This document shows positions 1 to 6,239 of a DNA stretch of 16,757 bases, piece by piece. Every line of letters begins with the position of its first letter. Positions within the stretch are counted from its first letter, which is position 1. The translations under genes and the position numbers were made by a program. The stretch is from positions 1 to 16,757 of the forward strand of contig JBOFTV010000037.1 in NCBI GenBank assembly GCA_051652245.1, given 5' to 3'. Under the pieces are notes generated by a model. It ran no database searches. It was not told the origin of the DNA and saw nothing but the letters and a program-made list of their open reading frames with translations. The DNA comes from BHER01 sp051652245 (GTDB taxonomy: Bacteria > Bacillota_I > Bacilli_A > Culicoidibacterales > Culicoidibacteraceae).

Positions 1-1
1 T

Positions 2-262
2 AAGTTTTTTCCAATGAACGGATTGGCAACAATTGAGGAGTATAAAATAATTGCTAAAAGCTGTAGTGAAAATAATTTTGCTTTGGAGCCAACTGGTGGC
101 ATTAATTTAGACAACTTTGAAAAAATTGTCCAAATAGCCATGGATGCAGGCGTTAAAAAAATAATTCCGCATGTGTACAGTTCGATAATAGATGATAAAA
201 CAGGAGCAACTAACATTAATGACGTCAAAAAACTAATGGCAATTATTGAAAGAATTGTTTAG
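2..262 (+). CDS. dgaF: 2-dehydro-3-deoxy-phosphogluconate aldolase, DgaF-type (5' end outside window)
   Basis: This is the C-terminal 86 residues of an aldolase that would cleave 2-keto-3-deoxy-6-phosphogluconate into pyruvate and glyceraldehyde 3-phosphate in the cytoplasm. The reading frame is open to the window edge (K-F-F-P-M before the first internal Met), so the first ATG inside the window is not the true start. Recognition rests on family-like segments: KFFPMNG, LEPTGGINLDNF and the conserved stretch IIPHVYSSIID followed by TGAT. These are characteristic of the DgaF/KDPG aldolase family described for glucosaminate and ketodeoxygluconate breakdown, which differs from the classical Eda sequence. 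The next gene, a sugar kinase, starts 17 bases downstream and would supply the phosphorylated substrate. The exact upstream sugar is not visible here. Confidence 0.85.
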   Translation, partial: KFFPMNGLATIEEYKIIAKSCSENNFALEPTGGINLDNFEKIVQIAMDAGVKKIIPHVYSSIIDDKTGATNINDVKKLMAIIERIV

Positions 263-279
263 AAAGAGTTGAAGTAATT

Positions 280-1296
280 ATGGCGAATAAAATAGCAGCC
301 TTTGGTGAAGTAATGCAAAGATTGACTGTTCCAAACTACTTAAAACTGGAGCAAACCACAATATTGGAAGTCGGATATACGGGCACGGGTGTTAATGTAT
401 TGGGGAACCTTAGTCAATTTGGCCACCAGACAAAAATAATAACAAAATTGCCGGACAATGGCGTTGGTCGCGCTGCGAATAGGGCACTAAAAGCATTGGG
501 AATTGATACGACGGCTGTTATTATTGGTGGTGATCGACTAGGACAGTACTTTTTGGAAAACGGTTATGGAAGTAGACAATCAGTGGTTACTTATAATCGA
601 AAAGGGAGTAGTTTTCTGAATTCAAGTGCACGCAATTATGATTGGGAGCTGCTATTTAAGGATGTTACGCAAATTCATTTTTGTGGAATCAGTTTTTTGG
701 TGTCTGAAAATATGAGGGCAATCGCCCTTGAAGCAATTCACGGGGCGGTTAGTCGAGGAATTAAAGTTAGTTTAGATTTTAACTACCGTGAAGGGCTACT
801 AAGTAAAAAACTTGCACGACCTCTATATGAGCAGCTACTGCCTTTAGTTGATTTTGTGTTTGCAAATCACCGTGATTTTACTGAGTTATTAGCGTTAACT
901 AATTATGATTTAGCAAGCTCGTACGAACAAAACATTGCACGGATTATGCAAACGGTATTAGAAAAATATCCAAATATTTCGACAATTGCAGGGACCAAAC
1001 GAACAATTATCTCAGCAAAAGTGCATCAGTTAAATAGTTTTATTGTAACCAAGAAGCAACAAGCGTATTATGCGAGTGAAAACTTTGATGTATTGGAACG
1101 CATAGGCGGTGGTGATGCTTTTGTTGCAGGTGTTTTACACGGCTTGAAGACATTTGATACAATAGATGATACGATTAAATTTGCAACGCAAAATGCAATC
1201 CATAAACATACAATTATTGGTGACACCAATTATGCAACGGAAGAAGAAATCAAAAGATGCATGAATCAAAAGGCGATCAAAGACATCAAAAGATAA
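280..1296 (+). CDS. kdgK: PfkB-family sugar kinase, probable 2-keto-3-deoxygluconate kinase
   Basis: This 338-residue ribokinase/PfkB-fold kinase is predicted to phosphorylate 2-keto-3-deoxygluconate with ATP. The N-terminal half has the Gly-rich substrate-side region (GYTGTGVNVLGNLSQFG, about residues 32-48). The C-terminal signature I-G-G-G-D-A-F lies at residues 275-281, with D279 as the expected catalytic base and the adjacent glycines forming the anion hole. The length fits the family (310-340). The start is ATG with a purine-rich AGAAAGAG tract upstream. It sits between the DgaF aldolase and a GntR regulator, and kinase plus aldolase give the last two steps of ketodeoxygluconate use. 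The family assignment is secure. The substrate is inferred from the aldolase neighbour and could be another 2-keto-3-deoxy sugar acid. Confidence 0.8.
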   Translation: MANKIAAFGEVMQRLTVPNYLKLEQTTILEVGYTGTGVNVLGNLSQFGHQTKIITKLPDNGVGRAANRALKALGIDTTAVIIGGDRLGQYFLENGYGSRQSVVTYNRKGSSFLNSSARNYDWELLFKDVTQIHFCGISFLVSENMRAIALEAIHGAVSRGIKVSLDFNYREGLLSKKLARPLYEQLLPLVDFVFANHRDFTELLALTNYDLASSYEQNIARIMQTVLEKYPNISTIAGTKRTIISAKVHQLNSFIVTKKQQAYYASENFDVLERIGGGDAFVAGVLHGLKTFDTIDDTIKFATQNAIHKHTIIGDTNYATEEEIKRCMNQKAIKDIKR

Positions 1297-1314
1297 GGAA
1301 GAGGAGGCGAAACA

Positions 1315-2031
1315 ATGTTAAACTATTCAAAAGGAGCACCAGCGTTATACCTCCAAATTAAAGAACAATTACGGGCAGAATTGACAAGTGGAAAATACGA
1401 ACTAGGAAGCTACATTCCAACAGAAAATGCGCTAGAAATAACATATGGTGTCAGTAAAATTACAATTAGAAAAGCCATCCAAGATCTAGAAGACGAGGGC
1501 TACCTAGTCAAAAAAAAAGGAAAAGGCACAATTGTTGTTCAAAATCATTACTTCAATAAACTAGCTAAAACCAAGTCATACTCGCGAAAGTTAGAAGAAC
1601 TAGGAATAAAACTAGCGAAAAAAAATGCTAAGTGTGAAGTCTTAGATGCCGAAAACATCAGTGAAATAGCAACGATAATGTCGGGTAAAGTTAATTGTGT
1701 CAAGCGCTTAATTTATGCGGATGGTCGCATTTTGACATATCTTGAATCGTATATCCCTTTTAGTGAAGAGCTTAAAATTGATTTTAGCTTAGCCGATTGG
1801 TCGCTGTACCAAACACTTTCGGATTTAGGGGTAACTGTTGAGCGTTCTGAGGATTTTTTTTCTGTGGAATTGGCTAGTTTAGAAACTGCTAGCATTTTGC
1901 AAATTGCAATCGGGACACCAATTTTGAAGCGGGTTAGGAAAGCTTATGACATGAGCGGAAAAATCATTGAATACTCAATTGGCTATTATCTGACAGCGAA
2001 AATGCCATATATTGTGGAGATGGAAAAGTAA
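1315..2031 (+). CDS. GntR-family transcriptional regulator with UTRA ligand domain
   Basis: This is a 238-residue HutC-subfamily GntR regulator. Residues about 5-70 form the winged helix-turn-helix (ALYLQIKEQLRAEL, then PTENALEITYGVSKITIRKAIQDL and the wing EGYLVKKKGKGT). Residues about 90-235 fit the UTRA effector-binding domain. This family usually represses a nearby sugar or amino-acid catabolic operon and releases DNA on binding a phosphorylated or acidic metabolite. AGGAAGAGGAGG lies just upstream of the ATG, and the gene follows the kinase by 18 bases, so it is probably the last gene of the same operon and its local regulator. The operator is not visible because the operon promoter lies outside the window. 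Confidence 0.85.
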   Translation: MLNYSKGAPALYLQIKEQLRAELTSGKYELGSYIPTENALEITYGVSKITIRKAIQDLEDEGYLVKKKGKGTIVVQNHYFNKLAKTKSYSRKLEELGIKLAKKNAKCEVLDAENISEIATIMSGKVNCVKRLIYADGRILTYLESYIPFSEELKIDFSLADWSLYQTLSDLGVTVERSEDFFSVELASLETASILQIAIGTPILKRVRKAYDMSGKIIEYSIGYYLTAKMPYIVEMEK

Positions 2032-2055
2032 GTGGTGTGAAAATGTAGAAAATAA

Positions 2056-2084
2056 TTGACTATCCAATTAAAATAGCGTATAAT
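2056..2084 (+). promoter_or_regulatory. Sigma-A type promoter of rplJL
   Basis: The -35 is TTGACT (2056-2061) and the -10 is a perfect TATAAT (2079-2084), with a 17-base spacer. Transcription should start near 2091, just before the L10 leader RNA. It lies 24 bases past the stop of the GntR gene, so rplJL has its own promoter. Confidence 0.85.
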
Positions 2085-2099
2085 TCAACTTACATAATG

Positions 2100-2215
2100 C
2101 CAAAGACAGTAGGTGTTTTCATGAAAGTGTTGACTTAATTTCCTACCGAGGTGTGTACACATGTTTTGTTGTATGCAAAAGAAGCTGGCGTTTTTTGAAA
2201 GCACCAGCTTTTTTA
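2100..2215 (+). promoter_or_regulatory. Ribosomal protein L10 leader (autoregulatory mRNA leader)
   Basis: The leader contains the recognisable L10-leader core: AAAGACAGTAGGTG, then TGAAAG, then CCTACCGAGGTG. GTAGG (2109-2113) can pair with CCTAC (2142-2146) to close the core. In Bacillus subtilis this leader class binds the L10(L12)4 complex and attenuates rplJL transcription. Here the core is followed by a terminator-like hairpin (2182-2214) before rplJ, consistent with the same mechanism. The assignment is by motif and position. I did not fold it computationally. Confidence 0.8.
2182..2214 (+). terminator. Attenuator hairpin in the rplJL leader
   Basis: AAGCTGG (2182-2188) pairs with CCAGCTT (2204-2210), and the T run extends to 2214. 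It lies between the L10 leader core and rplJ, so it is expected to be conditional: readthrough when L10(L12)4 is scarce, termination when the complex binds the leader. Confidence 0.75.
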
Positions 2216-2254
2216 CTATTAGTATTATGAAAATATAACGAAAGGAGTGTAAAT

Positions 2255-2749
2255 ATGGCAAGTGATAAAATTATCTCACGAAAAGTTGAATTAGTATCAG
2301 AAGTAACTGCGAAAATGAAGGCTGCAACATCAACAGTAATCGTCGATTATCGTGGATTAACAGTTGGTGAAGTAACAGAATTGCGACGTGAACTGCGTGA
2401 AGCAGGCGTTGAAATGCAAGTATACAAAAACAACTTATTGCGCCGTGCAGCAGATGAAGTAAACTGTGCTGATCTAAAAGAACACTTAGTTGGACCTAAT
2501 GCAGCACTATTTGCAGCAGAAGATGCAACAGCAGCAGCACGTATTGCATTCAAGTTTTCACAAAAACATGATGCATTAGAGCTTAAAGGTGGAATAATGG
2601 AAGGTACATACGTAAGTGAAGCTGGAATGAAAGAATTAGCAGCGTTACCTAACCGTGAAGGAATGTACTCAATGTTACTATCTGTGCTACAAGCACCAAT
2701 TCGCAATTTAGCTTTAGTTACTAAAGCAATTGCAGAACAACAACAATAA
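2255..2749 (+). CDS. rplJ: 50S ribosomal protein L10
   Basis: This is the 164-residue stalk-base protein that anchors L7/L12 dimers to 23S rRNA in the large subunit. Family hallmarks visible are an N-terminal KxxxVxE(V)TAKMKAATSTVIVDYRGLTV, the ELRRELREAGVEMQVYKNNLLRRA rRNA-binding region, and a helical C-terminal tail (MLLSVLQAPIRNLALVTKAIAEQ) that carries L7/L12. The length is typical. The start is ATG with AAAGGAGTG six bases upstream. It is followed 32 bases later by rplL and preceded by the L10 leader. rplK and rplA are not immediately upstream, so this pair is transcribed as a separate unit. Confidence 0.97.
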   Translation: MASDKIISRKVELVSEVTAKMKAATSTVIVDYRGLTVGEVTELRRELREAGVEMQVYKNNLLRRAADEVNCADLKEHLVGPNAALFAAEDATAAARIAFKFSQKHDALELKGGIMEGTYVSEAGMKELAALPNREGMYSMLLSVLQAPIRNLALVTKAIAEQQQ

Positions 2750-2781
2750 ATAAAAAATAAAATAATGGAGGAATACATATT

Positions 2782-3141
2782 ATGGCATTCGATAAAGCAA
2801 AATTCGTTGAAGAATTAAAAGAAATGACAGTATTAGAACTAAATGATTTAGTTAAAGCAATTGAAGAGGAATTCGGTGTTACTGCCGCAGCACCAGTTGC
2901 AGCAGCAGGACCAGCAGCAGATGCTGAACCAACTGAAGTATCAGTTGTATTAGTAAGCGCGGGACCTTCTAAAATACCAGTTGTAAAAGCTGTACAAGCA
3001 ATTACAGGATTAGGATTAAAAGATGCGAAAGGTTTAGTTGATAGCGCACCAGCAGCAATCAAAGAAAACATCGCTCCAGAAGAAGCAGAAACAATTAAAG
3101 CACAACTTGTAGAAATTGGTGCAACTGTAGAAATTAAATAA
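2782..3141 (+). CDS. rplL: 50S ribosomal protein L7/L12
   Basis: This 119-residue acidic stalk protein recruits and stimulates translational GTPases. The N-terminal dimerisation/L10-binding domain (residues 1-32), the Ala/Pro-rich hinge (about 33-50) and the C-terminal factor-binding domain (about 51-119, with TGLGLKDAKGLVDSAP) are all present. TGGAGG precedes the ATG by ten bases. Two normally basic positions of the factor-binding face are altered: aligned by eye to Escherichia coli, K59 is Val (V58 here) and R73 is Gln (Q72 here). The lysines corresponding to E. coli K65, K70, K81 and K84 are retained. The gene is followed by a strong terminator. Confidence 0.96.
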   Translation: MAFDKAKFVEELKEMTVLELNDLVKAIEEEFGVTAAAPVAAAGPAADAEPTEVSVVLVSAGPSKIPVVKAVQAITGLGLKDAKGLVDSAPAAIKENIAPEEAETIKAQLVEIGATVEIK

Positions 3142-3151
3142 TTTTAATTTA

Positions 3152-3198
3152 AAAAAAATCCCCCCCAAGCAATTAAGTTAGCTTGGGGGACTTTTTTT
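3152..3198 (+). terminator. Rho-independent terminator of rplJL
   Basis: CCCCCAAGC (3162-3170) and GCTTGGGGG (3181-3189) form a perfect 9-bp GC-rich stem with a ten-base loop. It is followed by a seven-T run (3192-3198). Confidence 0.95.
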
Positions 3199-3224
3199 AC
3201 ATTTTTTCCGATTTTGAGATAAAT

Positions 3225-3260
3225 AAAAAGACTGTTTTTTAAAATAAAAACAGTCTTTTT
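3225..3260 (-). terminator. Terminator of rpmB (potentially bidirectional)
   Basis: The arms AAAAAGACTGTTTTT (3225-3239) and AAAAACAGTCTTTTT (3246-3260) are perfectly complementary around a six-base loop. T runs lie on both strands, so it can end rpmB (minus) and back up the rplL terminator (plus). It sits nine bases past the rpmB stop codon. Confidence 0.9.
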
Positions 3261-3269
3261 AAAGGAGAA

Positions 3270-3452
3270 CTAAACGCGCTCAACATTTTTAAGTTGACGA
3301 GCAGCAATATAAACTCTTTTTGGTTTACCGTTAACTAGAATACGAACTTTTTGTAAGTTCGCATTGAAGCGACGGCGAGTTGCATTCATTGCATGCGATC
3401 TTTTATTTCCTGTTGAAGGCTTTTTACCAGTTAGATAACAAACTCTTGACAT
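3270..3452 (-). CDS. rpmB: 50S ribosomal protein L28
   Basis: This is a 60-residue basic large-subunit protein. It matches the L28 family over its whole length: C-[YV]-x-TGKKPSTGN, then RSHAMNATRRRFNANLQKVR, then the C-terminal VNGKPKRVYIAARQLK-VERV. Only one of the Cys positions of zinc-type L28 is present (C5), as in Bacillus-type L28. The start is ATG with AAAGGAGG upstream on the minus strand. It is monocistronic, with its own promoter and terminator, convergent to rplJL. Confidence 0.97.
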   Translation of the reverse strand: MSRVCYLTGKKPSTGNKRSHAMNATRRRFNANLQKVRILVNGKPKRVYIAARQLKNVERV

Positions 3453-3508
3453 ATCTTTGTCCTCCTTTTAATATTAAATATTAGTGTCATGACTGACTCA
3501 ACAGAATA

Positions 3509-3537
3509 ATTCTAACATATTTGAAGGATAAAATCAA
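3509..3537 (-). promoter_or_regulatory. Promoter of rpmB
   Basis: Read on the minus strand, TTGATT (-35, 3532-3537) and TAGAAT (-10, 3509-3514) are separated by 17 bases. The resulting leader to the rpmB start is about 50 nucleotides. Confidence 0.75.
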
Positions 3538-3539
3538 TT

Positions 3540-3867
3540 AAAATTTGCTGTTTCGTATCGTATTATGAACGATAAATGTCGAAAAATCTATTTAATACAC
3601 AAGCAACCAAAAAAATAGTAAAATGTAATCTGCGGTCACTGAAAAACACTCATCTTCGAATTTATTCTCCAAAGCAGCCTCTCTCACTTATCAAATATAA
3701 GCTCCATCACCTATTTTCAAGAAGTAAATCCAAATCTGAGCCTGTTTCAGCAACCTCTATTTTCTACGGGAACACTTTTTTAGCGAGTCCTAATTTTACA
3801 ACAACGATCAAATAGCAAGGCATTTAGAAATCAACATGGAGTTACTAGCATCTTTGGAGGAGGGATG
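3540..3867. other. Gap of about 330 bases without a supportable gene
   Basis: This stretch lies between the end of the ferredoxin gene and the rpmB promoter. A 79-codon frame (3576-3815, +) exists but has no ribosome binding site and no recognisable composition or motif. On the minus strand the sequence is purine-rich around 3620-3760, as sense strands are elsewhere in the window, but every frame is interrupted by stops. I compared it by eye with T-box, lysine, M-box and RNase P/SRP patterns and found no convincing match. It may hold a small RNA or a decayed gene; nothing is proven. Confidence 0.4.
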
Positions 3868-4098
3868 TTAAATAATAGGTGGGACTTTACTTGTCAAAAT
3901 AGCTTTTGTGGGGCAACAATTCTCTGCTTCAAGTACCGACAATTGGAGTTCAAGAGCAATTTGCTCAAGGCCAGCATTATCATCGATAATATTATAAGCA
4001 AGCCCCTCATCATCAAAATCGAAGACCGTGGGAGCAACAATGTTACAGGAACCACAAGAAATACAACGGTGCTTAATTACTTTAGCGGTTAAATTCAT
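3868..4098 (-). CDS. fer: Ferredoxin, single [4Fe-4S] cluster
   Basis: This is a 76-residue cytoplasmic electron carrier. The cluster ligands are visible as C12-I-S-C15-G-S-C18 and a later C-P (C62-P63, next to C61). The linker VAPTVFDFDDEGLAYNIIDDNAG is typical of Bacillus-type Fer. The frame extends further upstream, but the ATG at 4096-4098 starts the conserved region and has GCGAGG at suitable distance, so I chose it over the upstream MLLL start, which has no ribosome binding site and would overlap the promoter. Monocistronic and divergent from the 4242 gene. The redox partner is not indicated by the neighbours. Confidence 0.9.
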   Translation of the reverse strand: MNLTAKVIKHRCISCGSCNIVAPTVFDFDDEGLAYNIIDDNAGLEQIALELQLSVLEAENCCPTKAILTSKVPPII

Positions 4099-4132
4099 GG
4101 TAAAAGACCTCGCTTCTGTTTGCTTTTTCTTC

Positions 4133-4161
4133 ATTATAATGCTAAAATTGGATAAAAGCAA
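4133..4161 (-). promoter_or_regulatory. Promoter of the ferredoxin gene
   Basis: On the minus strand TTGCTT (-35, 4156-4161) and a perfect TATAAT (-10, 4133-4138) are 17 bases apart. The ferredoxin ATG follows about 35 bases past the -10. Confidence 0.8.
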
Positions 4162-4180
4162 CAAAAGTACTGCTAAGGCA

Positions 4181-4209
4181 TTAAAATTTGTGCGATTATT
4201 TGGTATAAT
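4181..4209 (+). promoter_or_regulatory. Extended -10 promoter of the 4242-8573 operon
   Basis: TGGTATAAT (4201-4209) is an extended -10 (TGn plus a perfect TATAAT). The -35 position holds only TTAAAA (4181-4186) at 17 bases. It is back to back with the ferredoxin promoter. Transcription would start near 4216. Confidence 0.7.
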
Positions 4210-4241
4210 TAGTAAGAGAAGAGATTGGGGTGTTATCTAAG

Positions 4242-5525
4242 ATGGAACAGATTACAAGGAAGCAACGACAAAAACAAAAAGGTGAGCCAAAAGAGCAAAC
4301 AGCAGGTGAGGCAACAGATGTTATAAAAATGACGGAGGACCAATTATTTAAAGAGCAGAAAAAGCGATTGCGGAAGCAATTAAATAGTGTGCCAACATTT
4401 TCAGTCGATATAAATGATATGAAAATTGAACCAAATGCTTTGAAAAAGCGAACAGAAATTAAAAAGCAAAAGAAAATTGATGAAATTTTAAAGGATATTG
4501 CAATCTTGCCAGATAGTGAATACCTAAATGAAGATACCAATTTAAGAATTTTGAAGAAATTATCTGTTGCCAAGGGTTACAATCGCTTGTCTCTTTCACC
4601 TGAGCAAGAAGAAAAGATGGAAGAAAACAAACAAAAATTTGAAACAATAACTAATCAACTTTGGTTTCTAATTCAAGATTTGGAGAAAAGAAAAGCAGTG
4701 GAGCCAGAAATTGGTAAAATACCAATGGTTTCAGCAACAAAAGATGCCCGCGCTAAAAGAGCCTTTGATATCGAAACAGAAAAGACACTAGAGCATCGAA
4801 TGGATACACAACAGCTAATCCAAGAAGTTCCTCCTGATAAAATTAATTTAATTGAAGAGAAATTGGAAACTATTTCTTTAGTGGATAATGAACTAGAAGA
4901 TGTGCTTAAAGAGTTAGAAAAAGTCGTGCAAGAAGGAAAACAAATTGCAAAGCAAGAAGTTGTCTCAAGTAATTTACGTTATGAGCTGGCAGATGTTCCT
5001 GATGATACACTTGAGCTATTAGATTTTTTACAGAAAATTGGTGATGATAAACAGCAATTAACAGAGGAGTTTAATCGCATTCAGCAAAATGCCAAAGAAG
5101 CTGGTAAAAATCTGGCTAAGACGTTTGACTTGGATCTGACAAAAAGTGTTGCAACAGGCGAAAAAGCACAAAACATTCCACCAATAGAGCTTAAAAATGA
5201 TTCTCAACCAGGCGAAAAGAAAGCAGAAGTACCGCAACCAGAAACAGTAACAGCAAAACCAACACCGCCAAAAGACGAACCAATAAAAATAGAAAAAGAA
5301 TCAATGCCACCAAAACAGGATAAAATAGAACCTATAGAGCCTGTACAGCCGCCAAAAGAAGTAAAGCCTAAACCAACAAATAAAACGAAGGAGAAGGCAG
5401 GAGAAGGAAAGCAAAATCAAATCAAAACAAGCATCATCCTACTAGCTATTATTTTTCTGACGATTTTATTAGTATTATGTATTGTCCTTGCCTACATGCT
5501 TACACAGGGAAAAATTACAATTTAG
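4242..5525 (+). CDS. Unrecognised tail-anchored, coiled-coil-rich protein
   Basis: I do not recognise this 427-residue protein. Its N-terminal two-thirds is highly charged and rich in Glu, Lys and Gln, with long predicted helices or coiled coils (for example around KRTEIKKQKKIDEIL, SPEQEEKMEENKQKFETI and LVDNELEDVLKELEKVVQEGK). A Pro/Lys/Glu-rich spacer follows (roughly residues 320-390). A single very hydrophobic segment near the extreme C-terminus (about 396-420, IILLAIIFLTILLVLCIVLAYML) leaves only about seven residues after it. There is no N-terminal signal peptide, so the body is probably cytoplasmic and tail-anchored. I chose the ATG with GGGGTG nine bases upstream; a GTG at 4230 is an alternative. 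It is first in a probable operon with cmk-der-gpsA, 39 bases before cmk. The function is unknown; a scaffold or envelope role is only a guess. Confidence 0.75.
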   Translation: MEQITRKQRQKQKGEPKEQTAGEATDVIKMTEDQLFKEQKKRLRKQLNSVPTFSVDINDMKIEPNALKKRTEIKKQKKIDEILKDIAILPDSEYLNEDTNLRILKKLSVAKGYNRLSLSPEQEEKMEENKQKFETITNQLWFLIQDLEKRKAVEPEIGKIPMVSATKDARAKRAFDIETEKTLEHRMDTQQLIQEVPPDKINLIEEKLETISLVDNELEDVLKELEKVVQEGKQIAKQEVVSSNLRYELADVPDDTLELLDFLQKIGDDKQQLTEEFNRIQQNAKEAGKNLAKTFDLDLTKSVATGEKAQNIPPIELKNDSQPGEKKAEVPQPETVTAKPTPPKDEPIKIEKESMPPKQDKIEPIEPVQPPKEVKPKPTNKTKEKAGEGKQNQIKTSIILLAIIFLTILLVLCIVLAYMLTQGKITI

Positions 5526-5564
5526 TGGGTTAAAACTTAGAGTAACAAGAAAAGAGAGCAAACA

Positions 5565-6239
5565 ATGAAAAAACCAAATATTATTGCAATTGATGGTCCA
5601 GCATCATCAGGCAAAGGAACAATAGCCAAGAAAATTGCAAGCAACCTTGGCTATATTTATTTAGACACAGGAGCAATGTATCGTGCTTTAACATATTTTT
5701 GCTTGGAAGAAGATGTTGATATGTCTGTTGAAAGTGACGTGTTAGAAGCTGCGCGAAAAATTAATATTAGTTTTACAGCAGCTGGAAAAACAGAAGTCAA
5801 TGGATTAGATGTATCAGAGCAAATTAGAACGCCAGAAGTAAGTAGTCTAGTATCCCTAGTGATTTCATTAATGCCAAAAGTTAGAGCGTTAATGGTTGAA
5901 AAACAACAAAAATTTGGTGAGGAAATGAACGCAGTAATTGATGGTCGTGACATCGCAACCGTTGTTTTTCCAAGAGCAACCGTCAAATTATTTATTAGTG
6001 CGTCATTAGAAACAAGAGCAAGAAGGCGTTATGAACAAAATTTAGCAAATGGAATGACCGACTCCTACAAAGAAGTTAAAGGTGCACTTGCTCAAAGAGA
6101 TAAAATGGATCTTACACGAAAAATCAGTCCACTTGTCAAAGCAACAGATGCTATTGTCATCGATTCAACCAATCAAAATGTTGAACAAACGCTTGCAGTT
6201 GCGTTAGACTGTATAAAAAGAAAGGTGGAACATAATTAA
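5565..6239 (+). CDS. cmk: Cytidylate kinase
   Basis: This 224-residue enzyme phosphorylates CMP and dCMP to the diphosphates with ATP in pyrimidine nucleotide salvage and synthesis. The P-loop GPASSGKGT is at about residues 10-18, followed by YLDTGAMYRA, which binds nucleotide. The substrate-binding DGRDIATVVFPRA and the lid-type arginines (ETRARRRYEQ) are also present. The length matches bacterial Cmk (220-225). The start is ATG with AGAAAAGAGAG upstream. The stop overlaps the der start by one base (TAATG), indicating translational coupling. Confidence 0.97.
   Translation: MKKPNIIAIDGPASSGKGTIAKKIASNLGYIYLDTGAMYRALTYFCLEEDVDMSVESDVLEAARKINISFTAAGKTEVNGLDVSEQIRTPEVSSLVSLVISLMPKVRALMVEKQQKFGEEMNAVIDGRDIATVVFPRATVKLFISASLETRARRRYEQNLANGMTDSYKEVKGALAQRDKMDLTRKISPLVKATDAIVIDSTNQNVEQTLAVALDCIKRKVEHN

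Noticed and set aside
2347..3071. Long minus-strand frames opposite rplJ and rplL
   Set aside because: They are mirror frames of GC-poor Ala/Ser-rich ribosomal genes with no ribosome binding sites and no recognisable protein.
3576..3815. 79-codon plus-strand frame in the gap near rpmB
   Set aside because: There is no ribosome binding site, the strand is pyrimidine-rich unlike real genes here, and no motif is visible.
3540..3830. Possible T-box, lysine or M-box riboswitch on the minus strand (AGAGG, GGTTGCTG, GTGAGAGAGG pieces)
   Set aside because: Only scattered short resemblances; the conserved cores (TGG-ACC antiterminator bulge, lysine core, M-box GCTGC order) do not line up, and no suitable gene follows.
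3865..4092. 75-codon frame on the plus strand with GGAGG just before its ATG
   Set aside because: It lies entirely antisense to the clearly coding ferredoxin gene, the box is only four bases from the ATG, and the protein resembles nothing known.
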